Numbered from the stretch's first letter, positions 35,893-46,834 are shown. The stretch: 64,000 nt of DNA from Treponema socranskii subsp. paredis ATCC 35535 (GCA_000413015.1 KE332515.1:1664875-1728874); one strand, 5' to 3'. Notes: a model not told the origin generated them from the letters alone. Program-made: numbers and translations.

Positions 35893-35938
35893 ATCTACCT
35901 TGCAGAATCTCTATTGTGAGGTAGATATTTTTATTTTT
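35893..35938 (+). terminator. Terminator of the 57-aa gene
   Basis: ATCTACCT (35893-35900) pairs with AGGTAGAT (35919-35926), followed by ATTTTTATTTTT. Confidence 0.8.
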
Positions 35939-36126
35939 AAGAAATTTAAAAAATTATATTACTGCTGAATAATTTTTATGAGGTTTTAGAAAAAATTACA
36001 ATTTTTCTAAATTTTTTCTACTATTTTTGCTGTAAAATCCATGAAATATAGTAAAAATAGTATTTTAGCGCAGGATCTGGAGGGGATACCTGAAAATTGA
36101 TTTCCGTGTCGCTGTAAAAGTCCACA
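35939..36126. other. AT-rich intergenic end of the insert
   Basis: No gene. Contains a TTAGAAAAA/TTTTTCTAA hairpin near 35985-36012 and an ACTATTTTT...AAAAATAGT inverted repeat near 36019-36062. After about 36065 the composition returns to normal, marking the right border. Confidence 0.45.
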
Positions 36127-36154
36127 TTGACACGAGCCGCCGTTTTTATATATA
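36127..36154 (+). promoter_or_regulatory. Sigma-70 promoter of eno
   Basis: TTGACA (36127-36132), a 16-base spacer and TATATA (36149-36154), or TATAGT (36151-36156) with an 18-base spacer. About 80 bases upstream of the eno ATG. Confidence 0.65.
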
Positions 36155-36158
36155 GTAG

Positions 36159-37538
<1,380 letters not shown>

Positions 37539-37671
37539 ATTTTCCAAAAGAAAGTACGGACGACACGGAACGGAAGAACCCGCCTTCCGTACTTCGGTAA
37601 CCCTCATCCGCGCTCGCGCGCGGACGCTTCGCGGTACTCCACGCGGGCGTAGGCTGCTCGCCCCGTAATCG

Positions 37672-37719
37672 AAAGGCGCACGGATCGGCTTATAACAAAG
37701 CCGCCCGTGCGCCTTTTTA
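37672..37719 (+). terminator. Terminator of eno
   Basis: AAAGGCGCACGG pairs with CCGTGCGCCTTTT across a loop holding a GGCTT/AAGCC substem, followed by TTATT. The region after it contains ATTAATAATTAATAATTTTTT. Confidence 0.8.
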
Positions 37720-37775
37720 TTAATAATTAATAATTTTTTAGCGGCTGCCGAAACCATTCGAGCGTCCAAAAACGC

Positions 37776-38399
37776 TTATTTTACCGCGCGGACGGTGAGC
37801 CAGTGTTTTCCCTCGTTTCGATACGTTTCAATGCGCGTAAATCCCGCATCTCGCAGAAAGCGTTCCAGTTCTTCTTTGCCGTAAATTTTCATACCGTCTA
37901 TGATAGACGTCCACTTTTCATCGGCTTTGTTTTTGCCGTCCGCTTCATTAACGACCATGAAAACACCGCCGGTTCGCAGTACACGGAACACTTCGGCAAA
38001 ACTTCTGTCGGGTCCCGGCCAAAAGTAAACCGTTTCAAACGCACTGACCAAATCGAACGAAGCGTCGGCAAAAGGCAAAGCTGAAACGTCGCCCTGCACT
38101 ATGCGACACCTGCCGTTCCGTACGGCATCGATGTTCACTTCTTCCGATTTTTTTACCGACACTACAGAATAGTCGAGTCCCGTAACTTCCGCCTGCGGGT
38201 ATCGTTTTAACAATTCCGCAACGTTTCGTCCGCCGCCGCATCCGCAGTCCAAAATCGATTTCGGCCGAACATCGCCGAAAAAACTCATTCCCCAATCGGC
38301 AAGCGGCGCGTGTCCGCGGTTCATGCCCTCCACCATAAGCTTACCCCAAAAGCCTTCGGGCTTTTTCGTATTGCCGAACAGTTTATTTAAAATACCCAT
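37776..38399 (-). CDS. Class I SAM-dependent methyltransferase
   Basis: A 207-residue UbiE/COQ5-like methyltransferase with SAM motif I ILDCGCGGGRNVAELL and acidic loop VTGLDYS. ALPFADASFDLVSAFETVYFWP and a post-motif VLRTGGVFMVVNEADG follow. ATG at 38399 follows CGGGAGA; the longer frame to 38474 is less likely. Substrate unknown. A second methyltransferase gene lies upstream on the same strand. Confidence 0.88.
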   Translation of the reverse strand: MGILNKLFGNTKKPEGFWGKLMVEGMNRGHAPLADWGMSFFGDVRPKSILDCGCGGGRNVAELLKRYPQAEVTGLDYSVVSVKKSEEVNIDAVRNGRCRIVQGDVSALPFADASFDLVSAFETVYFWPGPDRSFAEVFRVLRTGGVFMVVNEADGKNKADEKWTSIIDGMKIYGKEELERFLRDAGFTRIETYRNEGKHWLTVRAVK

Positions 38400-38540
38400 T
38401 TTCAGTCTCCCGTATGATTTATATACTACGTCTAAAAAGATTGTACATCGGTCATTCTCGCCGAAAGCATACATCTATTTGGCTGCGATTTTCAAAACTC
38501 GCCGTTCACCGCCGGCAGAGTTTCGCATAAAATGTAAAAC

Positions 38541-39332
38541 CTATTTTTTGCCGATGAGCAGCGTCGAGCCCGTAAGCTGCAGCGACTTCGCTTCTTTCGG
38601 CGTCATAAACAAGCCCTGCGTCGTATCGATCAATTCGGCTTTTTCATAGCCTTTCGCTTTTAAGTCCGCGACAAAGGCATCCATATCGCCGTAACGGGAA
38701 CGGGACATCAGATCGTGGATAGCGAAAACGCCGCCCTTTTTCAGCACGCGAAGCGTTTCCGAAAGCAGCTCCTGTTTATTTACACCGGTGATATTATGAT
38801 ACACGTAATTGCTCGTAACCGCATCGAAACTTTCATCGGGAAAATCGAGCTTTACCGCGTTACCCTTTTCAAAGCACACGTTCGAAACGCCTTCGGCTTT
38901 TGCATTGTTTTCGCACAGCGCTTTGCTGAATGAGCGGTACTCAGCGCCCCACGGATCGACGCCGATCATCGCACCTTGCGGATTGCGTTTTGCGCACGCG
39001 ATCGTAAGCGCGCCGCTGCCGCAGCCCACGTCGAGTCCCCTACCGCCTGAGGGCAGCGTAACGTACTTTGCCGTCCCTTCGATGATACCACGTGACATCT
39101 GCCGCTTGCCGTTGTAATCGAATGCACGGTACCAGCGCAAAAACAATACTGCAGCCGTTCCGAAAACGGCAAAGGCGAGCGCAAACAGCACCGAAAGTAC
39201 GATCTTGAGCGTTCCCGAAACGCCGATGCCGGCAATTCCGAAAACGATGAACAGGATCAGCGAAATGCCCGCACAAGCGGAAAAAAGAGCGAGCATTTCT
39301 TTCGGCACCCAGTTTTTATAATCCGGTTTCAT
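38541..39332 (-). CDS. Membrane-anchored SAM-dependent methyltransferase
   Basis: A 263-residue protein with two N-terminal membrane helices (MLALFSACAGISLILFIVFGIAG and LKIVLSVLFALAFAVFGTAAVLFL). A methyltransferase domain follows (GLDVGCGSGALTIACAKRNP, FPDESFDAVTSNYVYHNITG and LRVLKKGGVFAIHDLM). Substrate unknown. An iron-box-like palindrome lies 60 bp upstream of its start, so it may share the regulation of the divergent protease operon. Confidence 0.88.
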   Translation of the reverse strand: MKPDYKNWVPKEMLALFSACAGISLILFIVFGIAGIGVSGTLKIVLSVLFALAFAVFGTAAVLFLRWYRAFDYNGKRQMSRGIIEGTAKYVTLPSGGRGLDVGCGSGALTIACAKRNPQGAMIGVDPWGAEYRSFSKALCENNAKAEGVSNVCFEKGNAVKLDFPDESFDAVTSNYVYHNITGVNKQELLSETLRVLKKGGVFAIHDLMSRSRYGDMDAFVADLKAKGYEKAELIDTTQGLFMTPKEAKSLQLTGSTLLIGKK

Positions 39333-39391
39333 AATTCCTCCGTGATTGCATTCGTAAAAACTATATCGATTTTTATCGATAATTTCAATCA

Positions 39392-39407
39392 GTTAGTTAA
39401 AGCTAAT
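39392..39407. promoter_or_regulatory. GTTA(G/T)N5GCTAA box, site 1
   Basis: GTTAGTTAAAGCTAAT. It lies between the membrane methyltransferase and the dentilisin-like operon and shares the 16-bp pattern with sites at 39549, 55880 and 58539. Confidence 0.6.
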
Positions 39408-39501
39408 TTTTTACGGACAGATAAATCCGCATCCGATTCTTCATATAATTGCTGCAAGCTGTCCGAATCTTTGCAATACACTGCAAACCGAACATCGTAT
39501 C

Positions 39502-39530
39502 TTGACCACGGATAACAACTTCAGTACAAT
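39502..39530 (+). promoter_or_regulatory. Sigma-70 promoter of the protease operon
   Basis: TTGACC (39502-39507), a 17-base spacer and TACAAT (39525-39530). The box at 39549 lies just downstream of the predicted start site, a repressor position. Confidence 0.65.
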
Positions 39531-39548
39531 ACGCCCTATATCGAATAA

Positions 39549-39564
39549 GTTATCAATAGCTAAC
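39549..39564. promoter_or_regulatory. GTTA(G/T)N5GCTAAC box, site 2
   Basis: GTTATCAATAGCTAAC, 12-28 bases downstream of the predicted transcription start and 38 bases before the lipoprotein ATG. Confidence 0.65.
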
Positions 39565-39602
39565 TAAAAATTATAATTAACTACTTACCTTATGGAGAAC
39601 AC

Positions 39603-41477
39603 ATGAACTGTTATCTATCAAAAATAAAAAAAATTACGGGAACCTTTTGTATTGCAGCGATTATCGGCCTTTTTTTTGCCTGCGCCATGACAGGAACGGC
39701 TGACGAATCCTACAGTTCCGTCAGCGTAAACATACTTGATTCCATCGGCGGTACGCTCATTACGGAGCCGACGACGCTTACCGTATATAAGACGGGTACG
39801 CAAATCCCCTTTTACAGGTTTACCGTTTATAACGGTAAGACAAGCTTCGGCTTGCGCAAAGGCGAATGCTACGATTTTTATTTAAGCGGAGAAAAAAATA
39901 AACTAGCCGAATCCGTCATTGAAAATTACTGCGTCAAAGATACGGACGCGCAAACCGTTATGATGATTCAGCGCGAAATTCAAAAAGGGGCCGAACCGGA
40001 AGCTCCGGCGGTAACATCCGTCAAACTCAACGGTGAAAATTTTACGGACGGCAGCGTATGGAAAAGTACGATGTATCAGCAGATGAAATTGGAAATCGTT
40101 TTTAAGGCGCCTTCCCGCCCCGTTGCGGCTACGAACGGCGGAAATTTCGGCTGCGCAATTGCAGTGGGTTCTTCGCCGTCCTCACAAAACAATATCGCCT
40201 CGGTTTCTCCGATATGCAAACGTGAAAATGACGGAAGCTGGACATGCACGGCGGCATTTACATTCGACCGCATTTCGTTTCCTTCCGAGATAAACGATCT
40301 CATCATCGCCGCCTATGACGTTGCCGGAAACCGAGTGGAACGGCATATCAACTCGATCGAATTCAGAGAACGCCGGGTCGGACTGACAACCACGCAAAAT
40401 GCGACAATTAAAAACTTTCGCGTTGAAATGCATCGTTTTCCGCATTCGCTCGGACTTTTTAATTTGTCCGAACGGCAAACCGTGCGGCCGTTCGCCATTG
40501 AGGGGCGTAACGGTGAAAGCAATACACATGAAGCATTGCTTTGGTTTAGGATTAAAGATTTTTCATCGAATGATTTGAGTATCCGCGGATTCGACATATA
40601 CAGGCGAAAGCAAGGGGAGCGGACATGGATCCATGTAGGACGACGACAATACGCAAATGATTATACGGGAGAGCAGGATATACGGTATCCGTCATACAAG
40701 GGCTTTCATATCGGCTACGATACGGACGTTTCTCTCGAAGAAAACGTGACATACGAATATAAAATTTCGGCTTTTACCGACAGCACCCACCGTGTCGATT
40801 CGCCTATTGCGACTGCACGTCTTTTACCGGCAAATACGATCCAGCTCGAAAGCCCCGCCGACAACGGTTCGGTAAAATTCTCCGAGCTCGACAACTTACG
40901 GCTTTCATTTCGATTGACGAACCGCGATATTTGGGAAAAGGGTTATGCCGATTTTTTTACATTCGGACTTGTCATCGCCGATAAAACAACGGCGGAAAAT
41001 GTCGTATTCGCCGGAAAAGTAAGTGTCGATTTGAAAAAGCCCCAAGGAGAGCGGTTGACGCTGAAGTTCGCACAAGGAAATCAATTCTTGGATCTCACGC
41101 TTGCAGAGTTGAAACAGCGAGGCTTTATAGGATACGCCGTTACCGAAGACGATCTCGTTTCGTATAATGACGGCGTCGTTACGCTGCAGCCCGCATACCT
41201 CAGAACTCCGGGATTCTGTCACCCGAAATATCAAGCGAATAAATTCTGGAAAGGCTATACATACGGATGGGATATCTTCGACTGGGGAAAAGATGCTGTC
41301 CGTACGACCGACGACGAACCTGCCGCCTTTACATCGGTATGGCGATGCAAAGACAACGACGGAAATGAAATAGCACCGCCGACCGAAGACCTCAGTTCAA
41401 GCGAAAGCTTTGCAAACAGACTCAGCGTTGCAGGAAGTTTGAACGGACAGTATTATTTTAAAATAACCGATGAGTAA
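39603..41477 (+). CDS. Surface lipoprotein, PrcA-like partner of the subtilisin
   Basis: A 624-residue lipoprotein. The leader ends in a lipobox-type LFFAC, then comes a long beta-rich extracellular part with fibronectin/immunoglobulin-like stretches (VTYEYKISAFTDSTHRVDSPIATARLLPANTIQLESPADNGSVKFSELD). Size, lipid anchor and position 29 bp before a lipoprotein subtilisin parallel PrcA of the T. denticola dentilisin complex, but I cannot confirm sequence homology. The small PrcB gene is not adjacent. It is under a promoter with an operator-like box, suggesting metal-responsive expression. Confidence 0.7.
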   Translation: MNCYLSKIKKITGTFCIAAIIGLFFACAMTGTADESYSSVSVNILDSIGGTLITEPTTLTVYKTGTQIPFYRFTVYNGKTSFGLRKGECYDFYLSGEKNKLAESVIENYCVKDTDAQTVMMIQREIQKGAEPEAPAVTSVKLNGENFTDGSVWKSTMYQQMKLEIVFKAPSRPVAATNGGNFGCAIAVGSSPSSQNNIASVSPICKRENDGSWTCTAAFTFDRISFPSEINDLIIAAYDVAGNRVERHINSIEFRERRVGLTTTQNATIKNFRVEMHRFPHSLGLFNLSERQTVRPFAIEGRNGESNTHEALLWFRIKDFSSNDLSIRGFDIYRRKQGERTWIHVGRRQYANDYTGEQDIRYPSYKGFHIGYDTDVSLEENVTYEYKISAFTDSTHRVDSPIATARLLPANTIQLESPADNGSVKFSELDNLRLSFRLTNRDIWEKGYADFFTFGLVIADKTTAENVVFAGKVSVDLKKPQGERLTLKFAQGNQFLDLTLAELKQRGFIGYAVTEDDLVSYNDGVVTLQPAYLRTPGFCHPKYQANKFWKGYTYGWDIFDWGKDAVRTTDDEPAAFTSVWRCKDNDGNEIAPPTEDLSSSESFANRLSVAGSLNGQYYFKITDE

Positions 41478-41506
41478 AAACCGATAAGTACAATACGAGG
41501 ATAATC

Positions 41507-43342
41507 ATGATACGAAAAAACAACTGCATATTTTTATCGATAGGATGTACCCTGCTGCTTGCAGGCTGTTCCATGAGCATCAGTGAACCGTCTTCGAGCG
41601 GTATGGCAAACAGCAGCGGTAGTGCCGTTTTCAATTCGGAGCGGATCATAGCGCTGCAGGAAAAAAGCCCGACTGGAGCCACCGTTCGAAAAGGCTATTC
41701 GATCATAAAAACGGCGAATTCTTTTGACCCTGAAAAATTTGTCGAAGCGGGGGGAAGCGTCGTATCGGAATCGAATTTCCGAGACGGATATAAGTATTTT
41801 TTGATAAAGACCGAAAGAGACGATATACAGTTCAGGTCGGCCGTGCGGAACATGGACGGCGTACTCTACGCCCAACCCGACTACAGCATCGAGTCGCCGA
41901 AGATGTACGAAGGCTCATCGGGCGGTAAAGGTTACCGTAAGCCGAAAAGCCTTTTGCCGTTCGGTACGGGAGACGGAAACTTACAAGACGATCCCGAAGC
42001 GGAAAAATTGGATTGGGGACTGACCGTCACCCACGCGCTCGAAGCGTTTAAGCAATATGATGCGCACGATGCCGTCAATACGGTGCTCGCTGCCATCATC
42101 GATACCGGCATAAACGGCAAGCATGAAGATTTTTACGACGGAGCGGGTAATTCCGTTATTTTTTATGCAAAAGCGTCTATGGCTTACGGCGTTCCTTCTC
42201 CGCTCTCTTCTTTACAAATCGTTTCGATCGGCGACAACTGGGATAACCACGGACACGGAACGCACTGCTCGGGCACTATCGCTGCCGTCGGAAACAACGG
42301 TAAAGGTATCTGCGGCGTCTCGCACGCGAACACGAAACTCATCTCCTACCGCGGCATGGACGCATCGGGAGGAGACACGCATGCGACCTATTCGTGTCTC
42401 GGAGATCTCGCCGCGATCGTCACCGAACTGCGAAAAGAGCCGGGAACGCGGAATTCGGCCGTTTTGAACGGGCTGCCGCAAGCGGTAATCGATTTTCCGA
42501 AACTTACACAGACGACGGTACCGGTCAATATGTCGCTCGGCGGGCTTGCCATGAGCCCGTATGAAGTTGAAATGCTGAATAAAGCGCTCGCTGCGGGAGT
42601 TTTGCCCGTTATCGCAATGGGAAATGACGGTAAAACCGTCGCCAATTTTCCCGCCGCCCTGCAGGGCGTCCTTGCGGTAGGCGCAACGGCCATGAACGAT
42701 ACGCGCGCATATTTCAGCGACGGCGGTACGTGGATGAGCGTATGCGCACCCGGAGAAGCTATCTACAGCTGCAGCAACGGCGGCGCCAATTGGGCAAATT
42801 CCGTTTCTCCCGACGTAAAAAATACATACCGCTGGATGAGCGGTACATCGATGGCGACTCCGTTCGTCACCGGAACGATTGCGTATCTTTTATCGATTGA
42901 CCCGACACTCAGTCCGTACCGGATTAAAACCGTCCTCGAACGCACCGCTGATAAAATCGACAGCAAATCTTCATACGGACAATACGATGCGCGAGGCTAT
43001 TCGAAGTGGTACGGTTATGGGCGCGTAAACGTTTTGAACGCGGCAAAAGCGGTACAGGAAAAAAGCGTTCCGCAGGCGGGAAGTGTTTATTCCGAAAAAG
43101 CCGTAAAGATAAGCGTAAAAAAATCGGGAACCGCGCAGCAAGAAATGCGCGTATGGGTATATGAAAAGCGGACCGGCGTCTGCGCATCCTGCGGCTTTAC
43201 CGATGCGGAAGGAAACGTAAGTTTTTACGGTTTACGAAGCGACACCGAATACGAAATAGGCATCAACGCCGACGGTACATACCATACGTACAGTGTTACG
43301 CCTTCGAATGATTCCGACACGGAATATACGTTTTTACTATAA
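41507..43342 (+). CDS. S8 subtilisin-family lipoprotein protease, dentilisin-like
   Basis: A 611-residue cell-surface serine protease. Lipobox LLLAGC with Cys21; a propeptide-like I9 region follows (about 60-130, ending in LYAQPDYSIES). The catalytic triad is complete: Asp199 in IIDTGINGKHED, His250 in HGHGTHCSG and Ser448 in MSGTSMATP, with oxyanion Asn373 in MGNDG. A C-terminal beta domain follows (about 520-611). It resembles PrtP/dentilisin, which degrades host proteins. Being in the iron-uptake locus, it could free haem from host haemoproteins (inference). Confidence 0.88.
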   Translation: MIRKNNCIFLSIGCTLLLAGCSMSISEPSSSGMANSSGSAVFNSERIIALQEKSPTGATVRKGYSIIKTANSFDPEKFVEAGGSVVSESNFRDGYKYFLIKTERDDIQFRSAVRNMDGVLYAQPDYSIESPKMYEGSSGGKGYRKPKSLLPFGTGDGNLQDDPEAEKLDWGLTVTHALEAFKQYDAHDAVNTVLAAIIDTGINGKHEDFYDGAGNSVIFYAKASMAYGVPSPLSSLQIVSIGDNWDNHGHGTHCSGTIAAVGNNGKGICGVSHANTKLISYRGMDASGGDTHATYSCLGDLAAIVTELRKEPGTRNSAVLNGLPQAVIDFPKLTQTTVPVNMSLGGLAMSPYEVEMLNKALAAGVLPVIAMGNDGKTVANFPAALQGVLAVGATAMNDTRAYFSDGGTWMSVCAPGEAIYSCSNGGANWANSVSPDVKNTYRWMSGTSMATPFVTGTIAYLLSIDPTLSPYRIKTVLERTADKIDSKSSYGQYDARGYSKWYGYGRVNVLNAAKAVQEKSVPQAGSVYSEKAVKISVKKSGTAQQEMRVWVYEKRTGVCASCGFTDAEGNVSFYGLRSDTEYEIGINADGTYHTYSVTPSNDSDTEYTFLL

Positions 43343-43400
43343 CTGAAAAACGAAACGATTTGTCGGACGAAGCAAAAAACTATCGCCGCTCCCGCAACAT

Positions 43401-43436
43401 AAAAGCCGCTTCCCGTTTACGGAAGCGGTTTTTATT
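43401..43436. terminator. Bidirectional terminator between convergent genes
   Basis: AAAAGCCGCTTCC and CGGAAGCGGTTTTT form a stem with T-runs readable from both sides, placed between the protease stop and the stop of the convergent lipoprotein gene. Confidence 0.8.
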
Positions 43437-43458
43437 ATAAAATTACAGGCGTACGGAA

Positions 43459-44079
43459 TTATTGCCGCGCGGCGTCCCGCGTTATTGAAGACAAAGTTTT
43501 GTGATCGGGAGGCATGAGCGGAAATTCATCGCGTATATCGTCCATATTATAATCGACGATATAACTGCAATACAGCTTACCGCCTTTTTTATAGAAAAAG
43601 CCTCTGACGGCGGTATTTTTGCGCGGAAGAGAACGTCTGTTATTATTACCTTTAGTATAGGTAATCAATTCTCCGCCCGTACCGGTAAAGGAAAATGCTT
43701 TTCCGTCAGAATCCGCCGTAAGTTTGATATCGCTGAAAGCATAACTGAAATCCACAGGCATAACATCATATACCGTCTTTTCGGAGACAAAATTAATCTT
43801 GTGATATACCGATTCGTCGATTTTTACGGTTTCGCCGTAAGGACCGTATTTTCTTCCGTCCATTATGACCGTACAGTTTCCCATATATTTTCCCAAAGCA
43901 TCGTTTTCCGTCAGCACTTCGCGTTCGGCGGCAGGCGGCAATACGATATCGACAGTTCCTTCCGATTTACCGCCGGTTTTGGATACATCTCCACCTTCGG
44001 TATTGCATGCCGCAAAACCGAAAAGCAAAAACATTGCGGTAAGACCGATACTTAACCGTTTAAAAAAATAAAATTTCAT
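43459..44079 (-). CDS. Lipoprotein, hypothetical
   Basis: A 206-residue predicted lipoprotein. Leader MKFYFFKRLSIGLTAMFLLFGFAAC with FAAC lipobox. The mature part is beta-rich and polar (GKYMGNCTVIMDGRKYGPYGETVKIDESVYHKINFVSEKTVYDV), ending in a Tyr/Asp-rich tail. ATG at 44079 after AGAGGG. It is the last gene of the long minus-strand lipoprotein series. No family recognised. Confidence 0.7.
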   Translation of the reverse strand: MKFYFFKRLSIGLTAMFLLFGFAACNTEGGDVSKTGGKSEGTVDIVLPPAAEREVLTENDALGKYMGNCTVIMDGRKYGPYGETVKIDESVYHKINFVSEKTVYDVMPVDFSYAFSDIKLTADSDGKAFSFTGTGGELITYTKGNNNRRSLPRKNTAVRGFFYKKGGKLYCSYIVDYNMDDIRDEFPLMPPDHKTLSSITRDAARQ

Positions 44080-44099
44080 AAATAACCCTCTTGTAAACT

Positions 44100-44127
44100 G
44101 CAAGTCCGCCGCAAGCGGCGGACTTGC
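44100..44127. other. Perfect 13-bp hairpin between lipoprotein genes
   Basis: GCAAGTCCGCCGC (44100-44112) and GCGGCGGACTTGC (44115-44127). No T-run on the minus strand; probably an RNA processing or attenuation element. Confidence 0.6.
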
Positions 44128-44191
44128 TCATATAATTTCAAGAGCACATCGGACAACCGCACGCGTTATCCGAATGCTTTTCGGCTCGGCT

Positions 44192-46834
44192 TTATTGGGC
44201 GATTTTCAAATCGACTTCACAAGTATTGCTCTGTCCCGTCGCTACCGTCGATTTTACAACACCGTAATACTTGAGTACGTCTTTATTACCTACCCGTTCG
44301 TATACCTGAACATCGACTCTGCAAACGGTACCCTGCGCTTTAATGCCCTTGAGTCCGATCGACATCGGGAATCTGTTGCCGGCGATCGATGATACGGTTT
44401 TATTTCCTAAAATGACGTCTTCGGATTTTTGCCATTGATTTTCATCCGAAACTAAAACGCTCATCACGGCGCCTGCCGGCATCATATAAGCGTCCGGATT
44501 TTTTACCGTTACCGTAAGCGAAGCAAAGGGAACAGAACTTCCCGTTATTTTAATCGGTACGCGTTTTACGGCAAGAGTTTGCCCCGAAATCGCGAATGCC
44601 CCCACTTTTACATCCCGCTCTCCGTTCGGAAGCTCGTTCAAAGAAGGCACAAGTGCTCTAAATGTATGACCGGTCACCGTCGCTTTGACCCACTTGCCGT
44701 TGTTTTTTTCCTGTATCGGCAAGCCCGATGAACCGACCCATATTTCATTGACGATACCTCTCGGATCGGTAAATGAACCGGTTACTTCGTAGCCGGAGGA
44801 AAGGGCTGCCACATTGACGGTTTCATTTTCCGTCGGGCTGTCGATCGTTATAGTCGGCGGAGAAAGCACATTGATCGTAATTTTATATTCCTTTCTGTTT
44901 CCGTTTTCGGCGACGACGGGAATCTTTACTTCATCGAACGGAGCGTCAAACCCGTTCACCTTTTGGCCGAGCCAGCCGTCGATATACGCTTTATTGCTGT
45001 CGGGTACCGCTTCCACTCTGATTTCCGAAACGTACTCGGGCAGTGTCAGCGTATAATCCGTTTTATCGGAAGCGAAAGTTTCATTGAGGGCTATTTGATA
45101 AAACTTATATTGTCCTCCATAATATAAAACGTTAAGTGCTTTAAGCTTGGCGTTCGAATCTCCTGCGACCTGATCTACTTTTTTGATCTGTAAACGATAC
45201 GTATTTTCCGAACCTCCGGCGGAGGATGAAATGAGCCTTATGTTTACATAAATCCATCCCGGAGATCCTGTCTTTTCCTGTGTCAAATCGACAACTTTTG
45301 TTCCGCTAAAATCTTCTTCCGCGTCATCGTTGATTTGAATTTTCATCGTCGTAGAATCGGGGTACTCCGGTTCGGCCGTTATCGTTGTTTGATTTTGCGT
45401 TTTTGCAACCGTCGCGGTAAAATATTTCGTACCGAAATTTCCGCTTTTTTTGTAGTTTTCGAATTTTCCGGCATAAAAATTATTCAAACCGGTACCGCTG
45501 AATGTTTTAAGTACGAAGCTTCCTTTTTGACGATTTACTTTTACCGTATACGTTTTTACGGCGGCTCCGTCGGGAGCTGTCACCGCAATGACAAACACAT
45601 TCAGCGGCTGCATGAGAAGTTTAAACTGCTGTTCGGCATCGTGACCTAAACCTTGGGGCAATCCGCCGTTTACCGAAACCGTCATTGTAGATCCCGTTTC
45701 TGCAGGTTTTGCTTTGATCCAGAATTCGTCGACTACGGCATTTACGGTACCTTCATATTCCGTTACTGAGGAACTGAATGCGGCCGGCGCAGTTATCCAA
45801 TTCCTCTCCTTCTTTATTCCCATGTATTTCGCTTCAAGATTCAGCGACGCCAAATCGGCATTTGCGGAAGCGCCTGCCGCAGCACGGCGGACGGTAATCG
45901 TATATGAAAGCTCATAGAAAGGATCGCTTACGGGCTTTGCCTTTACCGTTACTTTATTTTCTCCTGCGTTCAACGAATGCTCTCCGGTTCCTTCAATAAC
46001 AATACCCGCATCGGCTTCAGCTTCGATTTTTATTTTATCGACAGCCGCAGGAACGCTTGCCGTGTAAGTTGTATTGTCTTTGTCGAAAGCGGGTGAAAGC
46101 GCGACGACGGCATTTGTATCGGTGCGGATTATCTTAATTGCCGTAAGATATGCATCCGAGGGCATTTTGGTCGGATCGCTGTAATACACCGACAGCATAT
46201 AGTTTTCTTCAACGCCCGCATGCGTAACGGAAATCTTGAGTTTCTTTACCGTTTCGGATCCTGTGAATTCCAGCGTTTTCGACTTCGGCGTCACCGTTAT
46301 TTCCGTACCGTCGATTTTTACGCTATCGGCCGCATCGTATGTTTCAACGGTCACGGTCGCTTTATCCGTCGGTACGCTCGCCGTATAAACGTCTTTTCTG
46401 CGATTCACACGGGCGTCTTTCCCGTTATTATCCTGCACGGTTATTTTTTTTACCGCTCCTGCATAATAGCGGATCTTTACCGTATGCGTTTCGGTTTTGC
46501 CGCGTAACTTGATTTCCACGCTGAGCGTTTGCTCGTCTCCGTTCGTCGTAAAAGTCAATTCTTTCGCCTTTGTCGCTATACCATCTATCTTTACGTCGAC
46601 ATTTCCTCCCGTTATAACCTGAAAAGAGGCTTTTGCCGTCGAAATCGTAACGCTGTGTTCCGTACCGTTATCGATAACGGTACAATCATCACCGGCTTCA
46701 TCCGTAACGACAAATTTGACGGTCGCAGGCGTTTGAGGCGATGGGTCGCCGCCGCCCGAAGGCGACTGGATACAACTCATCATCATACCCGAAAAAAGTA
46801 AAATCGCATAAAAGAATACTTGCAATTTTTTCAT
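44192..46834 (-). CDS. Large surface lipoprotein with cadherin-like beta-sandwich repeats
   Basis: An 880-residue protein with lipobox MMMSC near residue 20. At least five tandem beta-sandwich modules of the PF12733 cadherin-like type occupy residues 25-690 (pattern: LTAIKI...FDKDNTTYTASVPAAVDKIKIEAEAD...GENKVTVKAKP...YTITVRR). An Ig-like region follows (TITIDSPTENETVNV...) and a C-terminal beta domain. Such proteins act as extended surface adhesins or ligand scaffolds. Good Shine-Dalgarno (AGGAG). No catalytic motif. Confidence 0.85.
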   Translation of the reverse strand: MKKLQVFFYAILLFSGMMMSCIQSPSGGGDPSPQTPATVKFVVTDEAGDDCTVIDNGTEHSVTISTAKASFQVITGGNVDVKIDGIATKAKELTFTTNGDEQTLSVEIKLRGKTETHTVKIRYYAGAVKKITVQDNNGKDARVNRRKDVYTASVPTDKATVTVETYDAADSVKIDGTEITVTPKSKTLEFTGSETVKKLKISVTHAGVEENYMLSVYYSDPTKMPSDAYLTAIKIIRTDTNAVVALSPAFDKDNTTYTASVPAAVDKIKIEAEADAGIVIEGTGEHSLNAGENKVTVKAKPVSDPFYELSYTITVRRAAAGASANADLASLNLEAKYMGIKKERNWITAPAAFSSSVTEYEGTVNAVVDEFWIKAKPAETGSTMTVSVNGGLPQGLGHDAEQQFKLLMQPLNVFVIAVTAPDGAAVKTYTVKVNRQKGSFVLKTFSGTGLNNFYAGKFENYKKSGNFGTKYFTATVAKTQNQTTITAEPEYPDSTTMKIQINDDAEEDFSGTKVVDLTQEKTGSPGWIYVNIRLISSSAGGSENTYRLQIKKVDQVAGDSNAKLKALNVLYYGGQYKFYQIALNETFASDKTDYTLTLPEYVSEIRVEAVPDSNKAYIDGWLGQKVNGFDAPFDEVKIPVVAENGNRKEYKITINVLSPPTITIDSPTENETVNVAALSSGYEVTGSFTDPRGIVNEIWVGSSGLPIQEKNNGKWVKATVTGHTFRALVPSLNELPNGERDVKVGAFAISGQTLAVKRVPIKITGSSVPFASLTVTVKNPDAYMMPAGAVMSVLVSDENQWQKSEDVILGNKTVSSIAGNRFPMSIGLKGIKAQGTVCRVDVQVYERVGNKDVLKYYGVVKSTVATGQSNTCEVDLKIAQ

